From positions 434,001-498,000 of the forward strand of contig CAKQWF010000001.1 of the NCBI GenBank assembly GCA_934277985.1: a stretch of DNA of 64,000 nucleotides, written 5' to 3'. The notes under the pieces are model-generated. The model had not been told where the DNA came from. It did no database searches and saw only the letters and a program-made list of their open reading frames with translations. Within the stretch, counting starts at the first letter, position 1. The number at the start of each line of letters is the position of its first letter. The DNA comes from an uncultured Oxalobacter sp. GTDB lineage: Bacteria; Pseudomonadota; Gammaproteobacteria; Burkholderiales; Burkholderiaceae_D. The translations under genes were made by a program, and so were the position numbers. Shown here in pieces: positions 16,853-24,025 of the stretch.

Positions 16853-17806
16853 GTGGCAGATATAGAGAGAACAGAAAGTTCGTATATGATTGACAAGGTT
16901 ACGCAAAAGATTTCTGCCAAGTTGAAAAAGCTGTCGCCGGATATCTTTGAAGAAGCATATAGAGCCGCATTGTCAGACAAAGACCGGCCATCATGGTGCT
17001 TATTACCAGCACGCATATGTATGCAAATTATTGCAGCATATTCGCCTGCGTTTCATAGAAGAGAAGGATTTGGTGCACTGATGTTCGGTACACACATGTT
17101 GTCTCTGATTGGTGCATGGCGGTTGACAAAAGATGTTGTTCGTCTGGATGAAACAGTAAAAGAGGCTATTCTGGCGACACCGCTTACCGGTAATTTGCCA
17201 GTTGATTTGTTTTTCCGTATGCCTGCATGGTGCATGTACGTGGAACTCATGACGCCAGAGTATCTTGGTTTTTTCTTTGCACTTGAAAAGGCAGAAGAAC
17301 CGGAATTGCGTATCTGGTGGGTGGAGCGAGAATCGTTGGAATTTGTTAGTACACCGGTTTGGCTTGGAAACTGGACGTTGCAAGAGGCGCTTGAAAAAGC
17401 TGAGAAATATGCATACCAATACACTGGGTTTTCAGGAAAGTACGAAAGTCGTTATCTGACAGAGGCTATCAACATCATAGTGTATTTATGTGCGGAAAAT
17501 GCCGAATATACACAGGGTTCGGCGTTGCCATCACGTCCTCAGCCCAAAAGAACAAAACGTGGTATCCGTTTTTTCCCGGCAGATAAACCGAGAATCTGGC
17601 ATGTAGGAAAACAATTGGGTGAGAGGTTGCGAGCAGAGTTCAAATGTGTTGGCGGCAATAAAGGCAGACGCCCACATATCAGGCGCGCACATTGGCATGG
17701 GTACTGGACGGGACCGAAAGCTGCGGAGCAACGAGATTTTATTGTGAAGTGGATTCCTCCGGTTTTTGTCAGCGGTAATGTAGATGATTCCGAGAAAAAC
17801 AAGTAA
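16853..17806 (+). CDS. AcrVA2-family anti-CRISPR-like protein
   Basis: 317 residues, close to the 322 of AcrVA2 from Moraxella bovoculi. Matching landmarks in order: LTGNLPVDLFFRMPAWCMYV near residues 115-130 (AcrVA2 has PTSIFLNLPDWCVYVDI) and, at the C-terminus, RPHIRRAHWHGYWTG followed by IVKWIPPVFVSG (AcrVA2: RPHIRRGHWHGYWQG, VRWQPAVFVNSG). AcrVA2 lowers Cas12a levels during its synthesis. A GTG start at 16853 is used, with TAGGGA upstream; ATG 16886 is an alternative. The gene is clearly AT-richer than its neighbours, so it was probably acquired. It lies 7 bases after the RloB-like gene, in the same direction. No Cas12a or CRISPR array is in the window, so the present target is unknown. 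Confidence 0.8.
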   Translation: MADIERTESSYMIDKVTQKISAKLKKLSPDIFEEAYRAALSDKDRPSWCLLPARICMQIIAAYSPAFHRREGFGALMFGTHMLSLIGAWRLTKDVVRLDETVKEAILATPLTGNLPVDLFFRMPAWCMYVELMTPEYLGFFFALEKAEEPELRIWWVERESLEFVSTPVWLGNWTLQEALEKAEKYAYQYTGFSGKYESRYLTEAINIIVYLCAENAEYTQGSALPSRPQPKRTKRGIRFFPADKPRIWHVGKQLGERLRAEFKCVGGNKGRRPHIRRAHWHGYWTGPKAAEQRDFIVKWIPPVFVSGNVDDSEKNK

Positions 17807-17827
17807 AGGATGTTATATCTTGAATGA

Positions 17828-17855
17828 AAAAAGCCGGACATGTGTCCGGCTTTTT
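17828..17855. terminator. Strong bidirectional terminator
   Basis: Perfect 13-bp dyad AAAAAGCCGGACA / TGTCCGGCTTTTT (17828-17840, 17843-17855) with T runs on both strands. It closes the RloAB/AcrVA2-like cluster and the convergent PLP-enzyme gene. Confidence 0.92.
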
Positions 17856-17917
17856 CGTTTCGGCGTCCGTCAGGGGGTACACGCTTGCGCTGTACGCGTG
17901 GCGGTCTGTCCGGGTGG

Positions 17918-20284
17918 CTAGAGTGCTTTCAGGGCGTTGAGCGCTTTTTCCAGCCGGATGAGTGCCTGTCTGAGGGTGGCGGCGGGGCAGGCGATGTTGA
18001 TGCGGGCGAAGCCTTCGCCACCCGGTCCGAAGATTTCGCCGTCGTCGAGCCACAGTCCAGCCTTGTGCGTGACGAAGTCATCGAGCGCCTTGCCGCGCAG
18101 GCCGGTGCCGGAGAAGTCCAGCCAGGGCAGATAGGTGCCTTCCGGTTCGACAAGAGTCACGCCCGGCAGTCGGGTGGCGGTGAACTCGCGCAGGATGGCG
18201 AGGTTTGCCGTCAGATAGGCAAGGAGCGCATCGAACCAGTTTTCGCCGTTTTCATAGGCGGCCTGTGTGGCCACCAGTCCGGCGGTGTTCATCTGGCTGT
18301 ATCCGGTGGCGTCGATTTCACGGCGAAAGGCGCGGCGTTTCGCTTCGTCGGCGATGAAGATGTTGGCGTTTTGCAGGCCGGCGAGGTTGAAGGTTTTGCC
18401 GGGTGATGTGCAGATGATCGCGTTGGCCAGATGTTCTTCGCCCAGGGTGCCGAACGGGGTGAAGGTGTGTCCGGCAAAGGTGAAGTCGGCGTGGATTTCA
18501 TCGGCGATGACGGTGACGCCGTGTGTCAGACAGATGTCGGCCATGGCGGCGAGTTCGTCACGGCGCCAGACGCGCCCGACGGGGTTGTGCGGGTTGCACA
18601 GGATGAACAGCCGGACGTCGTTGTCGATGATTTTGCGCTCGAAATCCGCCAGATCGACGGTGTAGCGTCCGTCTTTGAGTACCAGCGGGTTGTGGACGAG
18701 GCGTCGCCGGTTGTCGGTGACGGAGCTGGCGAAGGGGTAATAGACGGGCGGCTGGATGAGGATGGCATCGCCTTCGCGCGTGGTGGCGCGGATGGCGGCG
18801 CACAGGGCGAATACGACGCCCGGTGTCATGACGAGCCAGTCTTTGTTGACTTGCCAGTGGTGGCGGCGGGCGAACCAGTCGCGGATGGCTTCGAAGTAGC
18901 CGTCGCGGGGTTCGGTGTAGCCGTAGATGGCGTGTTCCGCCATGGCGTGCAGGGCTTCCGTGACGGCGGGTGGACAACGGAAATCCATGTCGGCGACCCA
19001 CATCGGCAGGACGTCTTGCGGTTTGCCGCGGGACAGGGCGGCGTCGAATTTGAGCGAGCCGGTACCTTTCCGGTCGATGATTTCATCAAAGCCATGGCCG
19101 GTGTGCGCGGTGTCGGGTGTTTTGCCGGTGATGGCTTGCGCCAGATCGGCGATGAGGTCGTGGACGTTTTCCAGTCCGACTGACAGGCGTAGCAGGCGGT
19201 TGGTGATGCCGCGTGCGATGCGGTCGGCTTCGGGAATGGCGGCGTGTGTCTGGGTGAGCGGGTAGGTGATGAGACTTTCGGTGCCGCCCAGACTTTCGGC
19301 GAAGCGGATGAGCCTGACGCGCGCGAGGATGGCGCGGGCGAGCGTTTCGCCGCCGGCGGCTTCGCTGACCTCGAAGGCGATCATGGCGCCCGGGCCGTCG
19401 GCCTGGCGGCGGTTGGTGGCATATCCGGGATGATCGGGCAGGCCGGGATAGTAAACCCGTCCGATTTCCGGGCGGGATGCCAGCCAGCCGGCGATTTCGC
19501 GGGCGCTGGCCTGTTGTTTTGCGATACGCACGGCGAGGGTTTTCAGACCGCGCATGACCAGCCAGCTGTCGAACGGGGCGAGCGCCGCGCCGGTGGTCAG
19601 CCGGATGAATCGCAGTTTGTCGGCGAGTTCAGGGGTACGGGTAACCAGTACGCCGGCGACGGTGTCGTTGTGGCCGGCGATGTATTTTGTCGCACTGTAC
19701 AGGACGATGTCCGCGCCGAGCGCGATCGGGCGCTGGAGAACGGGGGACAGGAAAGTGTTGTCCACGATCAGCAGGAGCCGGTGTTGTTTCGCCAGTTCGG
19801 CGATGGCGGCGATGTCGCTCACATGCATGAGCGGGTTGGTCGGCGTTTCGATGAATATCGCGCGGGTTTCCGGGCGGATCAGGGCGCGGATGTTGTCGAT
19901 GTCGGTGGTGGCCGTGCAGTCGAATGCGATACCGTTTTTGGCGGATATACGCGCGAACAGGCGGAACGTGCCGCCGTAAAGGTCGTCGGTGGCGATGATG
20001 TGCTCGCCCGGCGAAAACAGTTCCATGATGGCGGCAGCCGCGGCCATGCCGGAGGTGAAGGCCAGCGCGGCCGCGCCGTCGTCGAGTTTCGCCATGGCCG
20101 CTTCCAGCGCGTCACGGGTCGGGTTGGTGTCGCGGGTGTAGTCGTAGCCGGTGCTTTCGCCCGGCGCGGGGTGGGCGAATGTGGCGGTCTGGTAAATCGG
20201 GACGGCGATGGCACCGCTTGTGTCGGTGCCGGTCGTTCCGCCATGGATGCAGAGGGTGTCCTGTTCCATAGTGTCTCGTGTCAT
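17918..20284 (-). CDS. Fusion: Cys/Met-metabolism PLP enzyme (MetB/MetC-like) + PatB/MalY-like C-S lyase
   Basis: 788 residues carrying two complete PLP enzymes. Residues 1-385 are a trans-sulfuration enzyme (cystathionine gamma-synthase/lyase type) with ETPTNPLMHV and the PLP lysine in YSATKYIAGHND (about residue 200). After a short linker, residues 396-788 are a class I/II aminotransferase-fold PatB/MalY C-S lyase: DVLPMWVADMDF at its start, CNPHNPVGRVW, and the second PLP lysine in SPGKTFNLAG (about 628). Both active sites look intact. The expected chemistry is making or cleaving cystathionine/cysteine, linking cysteine and methionine. It lies 18 bases after cysK in the same direction. An in-frame ATG at 20269 is an alternative start; neither has a good ribosome site. 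Confidence 0.88.
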   Translation of the reverse strand: MTRDTMEQDTLCIHGGTTGTDTSGAIAVPIYQTATFAHPAPGESTGYDYTRDTNPTRDALEAAMAKLDDGAAALAFTSGMAAAAAIMELFSPGEHIIATDDLYGGTFRLFARISAKNGIAFDCTATTDIDNIRALIRPETRAIFIETPTNPLMHVSDIAAIAELAKQHRLLLIVDNTFLSPVLQRPIALGADIVLYSATKYIAGHNDTVAGVLVTRTPELADKLRFIRLTTGAALAPFDSWLVMRGLKTLAVRIAKQQASAREIAGWLASRPEIGRVYYPGLPDHPGYATNRRQADGPGAMIAFEVSEAAGGETLARAILARVRLIRFAESLGGTESLITYPLTQTHAAIPEADRIARGITNRLLRLSVGLENVHDLIADLAQAITGKTPDTAHTGHGFDEIIDRKGTGSLKFDAALSRGKPQDVLPMWVADMDFRCPPAVTEALHAMAEHAIYGYTEPRDGYFEAIRDWFARRHHWQVNKDWLVMTPGVVFALCAAIRATTREGDAILIQPPVYYPFASSVTDNRRRLVHNPLVLKDGRYTVDLADFERKIIDNDVRLFILCNPHNPVGRVWRRDELAAMADICLTHGVTVIADEIHADFTFAGHTFTPFGTLGEEHLANAIICTSPGKTFNLAGLQNANIFIADEAKRRAFRREIDATGYSQMNTAGLVATQAAYENGENWFDALLAYLTANLAILREFTATRLPGVTLVEPEGTYLPWLDFSGTGLRGKALDDFVTHKAGLWLDDGEIFGPGGEGFARINIACPAATLRQALIRLEKALNALKAL

Positions 20285-20302
20285 AAAGGTTTTTCGGCTG
20301 TT

Positions 20303-21238
20303 TCAGGCGTCCGGAAACAGGGCGGTGGAGAGGTAACGCTCGCCGTTGTCGGGCAGGAGTGCGACGATGGTTTTGCCGCGGTTTTCCGGCCGTTTGGCCA
20401 GTTCGGTCGCTGCCCAGAGCGCCGCGCCGGATGAGATGCCGACGAGTACGCCTTCGGTATGGGCGAGAGCACGAGCGGTCGTGAAAGCCGCTTCGTTGGG
20501 GACCGGAATGACTTCATCATAGATGCTGGTGTCCAGTGCGGCGGGGATGAAGCCTGCACCGATGCCCTGTATCTGGTGTGCGCCGCTCTTGCCGCCGGAC
20601 AGTACCGGAGAGGAGGCCGGTTCGACAGCGACGACGCGCACGGCGGGATTCTGTTCCTTGAGGTAGGTGCCGGTGCCGGTCAGGGTGCCGCCGGTACCGA
20701 CACCCGCGACGAAGATATCGACCTTGCCATCGGTGTCGCGCCAGATTTCGGGGCCTGTCGTGGCCTTGTGGGCAGCGGGGTTGGCGGGGTTGTCGAATTG
20801 CAGCGGCACGAAGCTGCCCGGAATGGTTTTCGCCAGTTCCAGCGCCTTGTCGATCGCGCCTTTCATGCCTTTGGCACCTTCGGTCAGGACCAGTTCGGCA
20901 CCATAGCCGCGGATGAGTTTCTGGCGTTCGACGCTCATGGTTTCCGGCATGGTGATGATGATGCGGTAACCGCGGGCGGCGGCGACGGCGGCCAGTCCGA
21001 TACCGGTGTTGCCGGAAGTCGGTTCGATGATGGTCGCGCCCGGCCCGAGTTTGCCTTCGGCTTCGGCCGCCTCGATCATGGATTTGGCGATACGGTCCTT
21101 GGCGCTGCCGGCCGGGTTGAGAAATTCCAGCTTGGCCAGAATGGTCGCGTCGGGGGCGTGGGCGGCGCAATAGCGGCCCAGTTCCAGTAACGGGGTGTTG
21201 CCGATCAGGTCGGTGGCGCTTTTGGCGATATGGGACAT
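20303..21238 (-). CDS. cysK: Cysteine synthase A (O-acetylserine sulfhydrylase)
   Basis: 311-residue PLP enzyme making cysteine from O-acetylserine and sulfide. The PLP lysine is in [15 protein letters not shown] (about residue 46), the substrate loop is [10 protein letters not shown], the phosphate loop [12 protein letters not shown], and the PLP-nitrogen Ser is in [11 protein letters not shown]. Start ATG 21236-21238 is set by AGGAGAAC six bases upstream; the open frame extends further without support. Promoter-proximal to the PLP fusion gene, with an Rrf2 regulator upstream on the same strand, so all three probably form a cysteine-responsive unit. Confidence 0.95.
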   Translation of the reverse strand: MSHIAKSATDLIGNTPLLELGRYCAAHAPDATILAKLEFLNPAGSAKDRIAKSMIEAAEAEGKLGPGATIIEPTSGNTGIGLAAVAAARGYRIIITMPETMSVERQKLIRGYGAELVLTEGAKGMKGAIDKALELAKTIPGSFVPLQFDNPANPAAHKATTGPEIWRDTDGKVDIFVAGVGTGGTLTGTGTYLKEQNPAVRVVAVEPASSPVLSGGKSGAHQIQGIGAGFIPAALDTSIYDEVIPVPNEAAFTTARALAHTEGVLVGISSGAALWAATELAKRPENRGKTIVALLPDNGERYLSTALFPDA

Positions 21239-21423
21239 GTGTTCTCCTTGATGGTCTGTTTTATCGGTAAAGTCTGTCAAAACGGGTGGGGACGCGTGAT
21301 GGCGCGTTTCCCGGCGGAACCGCACCGGCGCGGCATGGTCTGTCGGTCAGGCGTGCGGCGCAGGCCGGGCGGTTCTTGTCGTCGTGTGTGCAGTATAGAA
21401 AGGTTTTGTCCATTTGGCAGCTT

Positions 21424-21852
21424 TCAGCAGGGAAACGGTGTGTTTTCGTGTTGCCCGGCGAGTGTGGCCAGGGTGGTGCCGTCTAGGTAGTCCAGCATGA
21501 CGCGCTGGAGTCCTTCCCAGAAACGGACGGTATGGCATTCACGGTATTGCGGGCAGGGGTTCGGGCGCGTTTCCAGACACGCCACACATGCCAGATTGCC
21601 CTCGATGGGGCGCAGGATGTCGCCGACGGTATATTCCTGCGGCGAACGGGTGAGCCGGTATCCCCCTTGCGGGCCGCGCATGCTGTCGATCAGTCCCGCT
21701 TTTCCCAGTGCGGTGGCGATCTGTTCCAGATACTTGAGCGAAATCCGCTGGCGTGCGGCGATATCCCTGAGCAGGGCATACTGACCGTTGCCATACCGGG
21801 CAAGGTCGATCATGAAGCGCAGGGCATATCGTCCACGGGTCGAGATTTTCAT
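21424..21852 (-). CDS. Rrf2-family transcriptional regulator (CymR/IscR-like)
   Basis: 142-residue winged-helix regulator. The N-terminus MKISTRGRYALRFMIDLA is the Rrf2 hallmark. The recognition helix region is QRISLKYLEQIATALGKAGL, with the wing SMRGPQGGYRLTR. Cysteines near 91-94 and 103-109 (CVACLETRPNPCPQYREC) could bind an Fe-S cluster as in IscR, though the spacing differs. Its position before cysK and the PLP fusion fits CymR-type control of cysteine synthesis rather than isc control; no isc genes follow. A palindrome overlaps its promoter at 21918-21942, so it is probably autoregulated. Confidence 0.88.
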   Translation of the reverse strand: MKISTRGRYALRFMIDLARYGNGQYALLRDIAARQRISLKYLEQIATALGKAGLIDSMRGPQGGYRLTRSPQEYTVGDILRPIEGNLACVACLETRPNPCPQYRECHTVRFWEGLQRVMLDYLDGTTLATLAGQHENTPFPC

Positions 21853-21908
21853 CGTGTTGGTTCCGGTTTCACCGGCATGGCGGAATCCGCTTGCCGTCGT
21901 TTTTTTCT

Positions 21909-21942
21909 ATTATACCTATTTCCTATTTATATGGTAGGAAAT
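21909..21942 (-). promoter_or_regulatory. Rrf2 gene promoter and operator
   Basis: On the minus strand the -10 is a perfect TATAAT (21909-21914). Just upstream is the perfect inverted repeat ATTTCCTA-N9-TAGGAAAT (21918-21942), placed across the spacer and -35, where a bound repressor would block polymerase. Its form is close to CymR/IscR-type sites. No second copy is seen before cysK. Confidence 0.68.
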
Positions 21943-22032
21943 AAATCGTGAGGTGTTGCAGGAGGGGCGGCGGCCGGTGCGGCCCTTGTGTCGTTTCGCC
22001 TGTGCCTGTGTGTTCGGCAGTGCGCGGGAGCA

Positions 22033-22130
22033 GGGAAAATGCCTTATGGATGGGCATCGGGTGCAATACGTTGATCGGGAAGGAAAAAGGCGCTTTGTTC
22101 ACGAGGTTGTCCACAGAAAACGGGGATAAG
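22033..22130 (+). repeat. Dispersed ~100-bp repeat, copy A
   Basis: First of four same-orientation copies in the window. It runs from GGGAAAATGCC through GTGCAA, GGGAAGGAAAAA and TTGTTCACGA to the core TTGTCCACA (22107-22115) and GGGGATAAG (22122-22130). Most diverged of the four in its left half. It lies in non-coding sequence between the Rrf2 gene and a small-RNA gene. Confidence 0.75.
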
Positions 22131-22206
22131 ACCATGCAGTACAACAGGCGGGAAACCGGGGCCGGGCGTACCGGGATTTTTGTGTGAAATTTGCCGGGAA
22201 AAAGGC

Positions 22207-22235
22207 TTGAAAACGGACGGGACTGTGGCTACAAT
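22207..22235 (+). promoter_or_regulatory. Sigma-70 promoter of small RNA gene
   Basis: TTGAAA (22207-22212), exactly 17 bases, TACAAT (22230-22235). Initiation is expected near 22241-22243. It is the best consensus-type promoter noticed in the window. Confidence 0.75.
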
Positions 22236-22240
22236 GAAAT

Positions 22241-22328
22241 TGTGGGGACTTGATGGTCAGCTTCGCGAAGCTGGAAAAACCGATCGAAAACCCCATACGC
22301 GGCTTCGCCAGAGCCGCGTTTTCTTTTG
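22241..22328 (+). ncRNA. Small structured RNA, unknown family
   Basis: About 88-nucleotide RNA. It begins at the predicted start of the promoter 22207-22235. TGGGG (22242-22246) can close on CCCCA (22290-22295) around a perfect hairpin, CAGCTTCGCGAAGCTG (22258-22273). It ends in a terminator hairpin GCGGCT...AGCCGC (22299-22304, 22312-22317) followed by GTTTTCTTTT. Promoter, closed fold and terminator together argue for a genuine stable RNA. It contains no SRP GGAAGCAG motif and is not tmRNA, 6S or a tRNA. No family recognised. Confidence 0.7.
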
Positions 22329-22436
22329 TGCGAAATGTGTCGCCTGACCGTTTCCCCTTTCTTTTTCCCTTCTTTTTTCGGTACCTGTTTTTCCCCTTGT
22401 ATTTGTCTGACGGCTTGCCGCACGTGTATCGTCGTC

Positions 22437-22511
22437 TGTCTGTTTGCCTGTTTGTTTGCCTGTTTGTTTGCCTGTTTGTTTGCCTGTTTGTCCGGTTGTC
22501 CGGTTGTCCGG
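22437..22511. repeat. Tandem repeat of a 12-bp unit
   Basis: About four head-to-tail units of TGTTTGTTTGCC, flanked by related CTGTCTGTTTGCC on the left and three CCGGTTGT units on the right. It gives low-complexity readings in every frame (CLFACLFA, NRQTNRQT) and is judged non-coding. Copy number probably varies by slippage. Confidence 0.85.
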
Positions 22512-23015
22512 CCTGACCTGTTTTCATGTATGGGAAGGGTATCAGGAGGGTGTCGGGATGGATGTTCCTGGGGGGCTTGCATCGTTTTTGTAGTGTTTTT
22601 CGGCCAGAAATCCGCTTTTTCTGCTGGTGACGAAGATGTTGTTTTTTTTGCTGCAAGCGATTTTTTCCGCAAATCGTGCCGGTTTGTATATGGCCGGAGA
22701 TCTGGCAGGAAAAGGTGCGACAAGGTTGTGTCCGTACCGGAAAATCGAAGGTAAATCATGATGATAGATTGGGAAATGAAAATACGGACAATTGATTTTC
22801 GGAAGGCTTATAAAAAAACATGAACGAATATGTATAGAAAACTTTATTGCTGCAAAATGGGAGTTGTTTTAAAAAGTAACCCGTGGCCTTCACTAATCTC
22901 TCCGGTGAATGAAACGCCAGATTGAGTTCAACATTAAACCTTACGGAGCGTAGTTATTTGATGTTTCAAAAATGATGATGGAGAGCAAAAATTTTAATTG
23001 ATTAAGGTGAATATA

Positions 23016-23240
23016 ATGTCTACTCAAAAATCCCATGTTGTCGGCGAATTTATCATGTCCATTTTCATTTGCTTTATGGCAATCGGTGTCATTCTGGGTG
23101 TGTCCTATAATGCCGAAGAAAAAGCATCGTTCAATCCGCTGCCGTATGCATTCGGCAACGTCTATGATGCCGATGTATTCCAGAGCCAGAATACCCGCCA
23201 TGCCAGCGTTGATGTAAACGCCGACGCAAATCGCGGTTAA
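23016..23240 (+). CDS. Small single-helix membrane protein
   Basis: 74 residues: a short basic lead (MSTQKSHVVGEF), one transmembrane helix (IMSIFICFMAIGVILGVSY), then a polar tail. Start ATG 23016 is set by AAGGTG at 23004-23009. A strong terminator follows at 23293. The surrounding 22700-23010 is AT-rich with no other gene. The single helix and short length resemble small regulatory or stress membrane proteins, but no family is recognised. Confidence 0.68.
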   Translation: MSTQKSHVVGEFIMSIFICFMAIGVILGVSYNAEEKASFNPLPYAFGNVYDADVFQSQNTRHASVDVNADANRG

Positions 23241-23292
23241 TCAATTACTTACAGTGTTTCCCGCGCTGCTGACCCTGCGGGTATGAAACAAG

Positions 23293-23348
23293 GCGCAGGA
23301 GTTCGTGGTCCAGTGACCGAACGGCTCCTGCGCTTTTTCCTTTCCGGT
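23293..23348 (+). terminator. Rho-independent terminator
   Basis: GCGCAGGAG (23293-23301) pairs with CTCCTGCGC (23335-23343), with an inner GGTC/GACC stem, then five T. It closes the small membrane protein gene. Confidence 0.85.
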
Positions 23349-24025
23349 TCCCTTTTTTCCTTTCTCTTCTTCTTTTCAGTTTTTCTTTTATTTTCCTTTC
23401 CGCGTTTTTTTACGGATTCATCACGCTTTTTTTTCCGGAGACTCCGGTTTTTTTTGATATTCCGTTCTTTTTTTGTTGACGGTATGGTATCTGCCCGTAT
23501 CGCCATGACGGTATTTTGGCATGAACCGATCCGGACGTGCCGTCATGTAACCGAATGCCGTCAAGGTTTTTCTTTTCTTCGGTTTTATTTGTGTGTTGTT
23601 TCGGTTTTTGTTTGCGTTTTGTTTTTCGGTTTTTTCTGATTTTCTTTTCGGTTTTGCCGATTGTTTATGTACGGGCATGCGATTTTGTCGTGACGGCGTC
23701 AAAGTATGGCCATTCGGGAAGGGGATAGGGCGGGTTGCCGGTATGGGAAATGCCTGTCGGTCATGCGGCGATGCATGCGCTTGCAGCAGGGGAAAACTGG
23801 GTGCTCACGGGCCTGTTCGCCGAAGACCGGAACCGGCTTGTGTCCGGTGCAGGATGGTGGATCGGGCGGGTCTCTGCGATCGGGATGAATTGCGGTTGTG
23901 TCGCGGTCGTATTCGCCGTTTCTGCTGCCGGTAAGCGGGATGTGCGGGATGTGCGGGATGTGCGGATGGCATGCGGTATGCGGCAGGGCGGTGGTTGTCC
24001 TGTTTGGCGTAACCGGATGTGAGGG
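23349..24025. other. Non-coding, pyrimidine-rich gap with degenerate repeat copy
   Basis: No gene supported. 23349-23640 is very T/C-rich on the + strand and yields only low-complexity frames. 23741-23815 resembles the left half of the dispersed repeat (GGGAAATGCCTGTCGG, GGGGAAAACTG, CTCACGGG) but lacks the TTGTCCACA core, so it is a decayed copy. 23938-23964 is a perfect triplicate of GGGATGTGC. Confidence 0.5.

Noticed and set aside
22241-22328. Signal recognition particle RNA or 6S RNA
   Set aside because: Neither the SRP GGAAGCAG loop nor the 6S open-bubble layout is present.
22437-22511. CRISPR array
   Set aside because: Units of 12 bp without unique spacers; no cas genes in the window.
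22099-22656. Long minus-strand frame with NRQTNRQT repeats
   Set aside because: It is translation of the 12-bp tandem repeat; composition is low-complexity and no ribosome site or domain exists.
22941-23201. Minus-strand 86-residue frame
   Set aside because: Overlaps the better supported small membrane protein, which has a ribosome site and a terminator.
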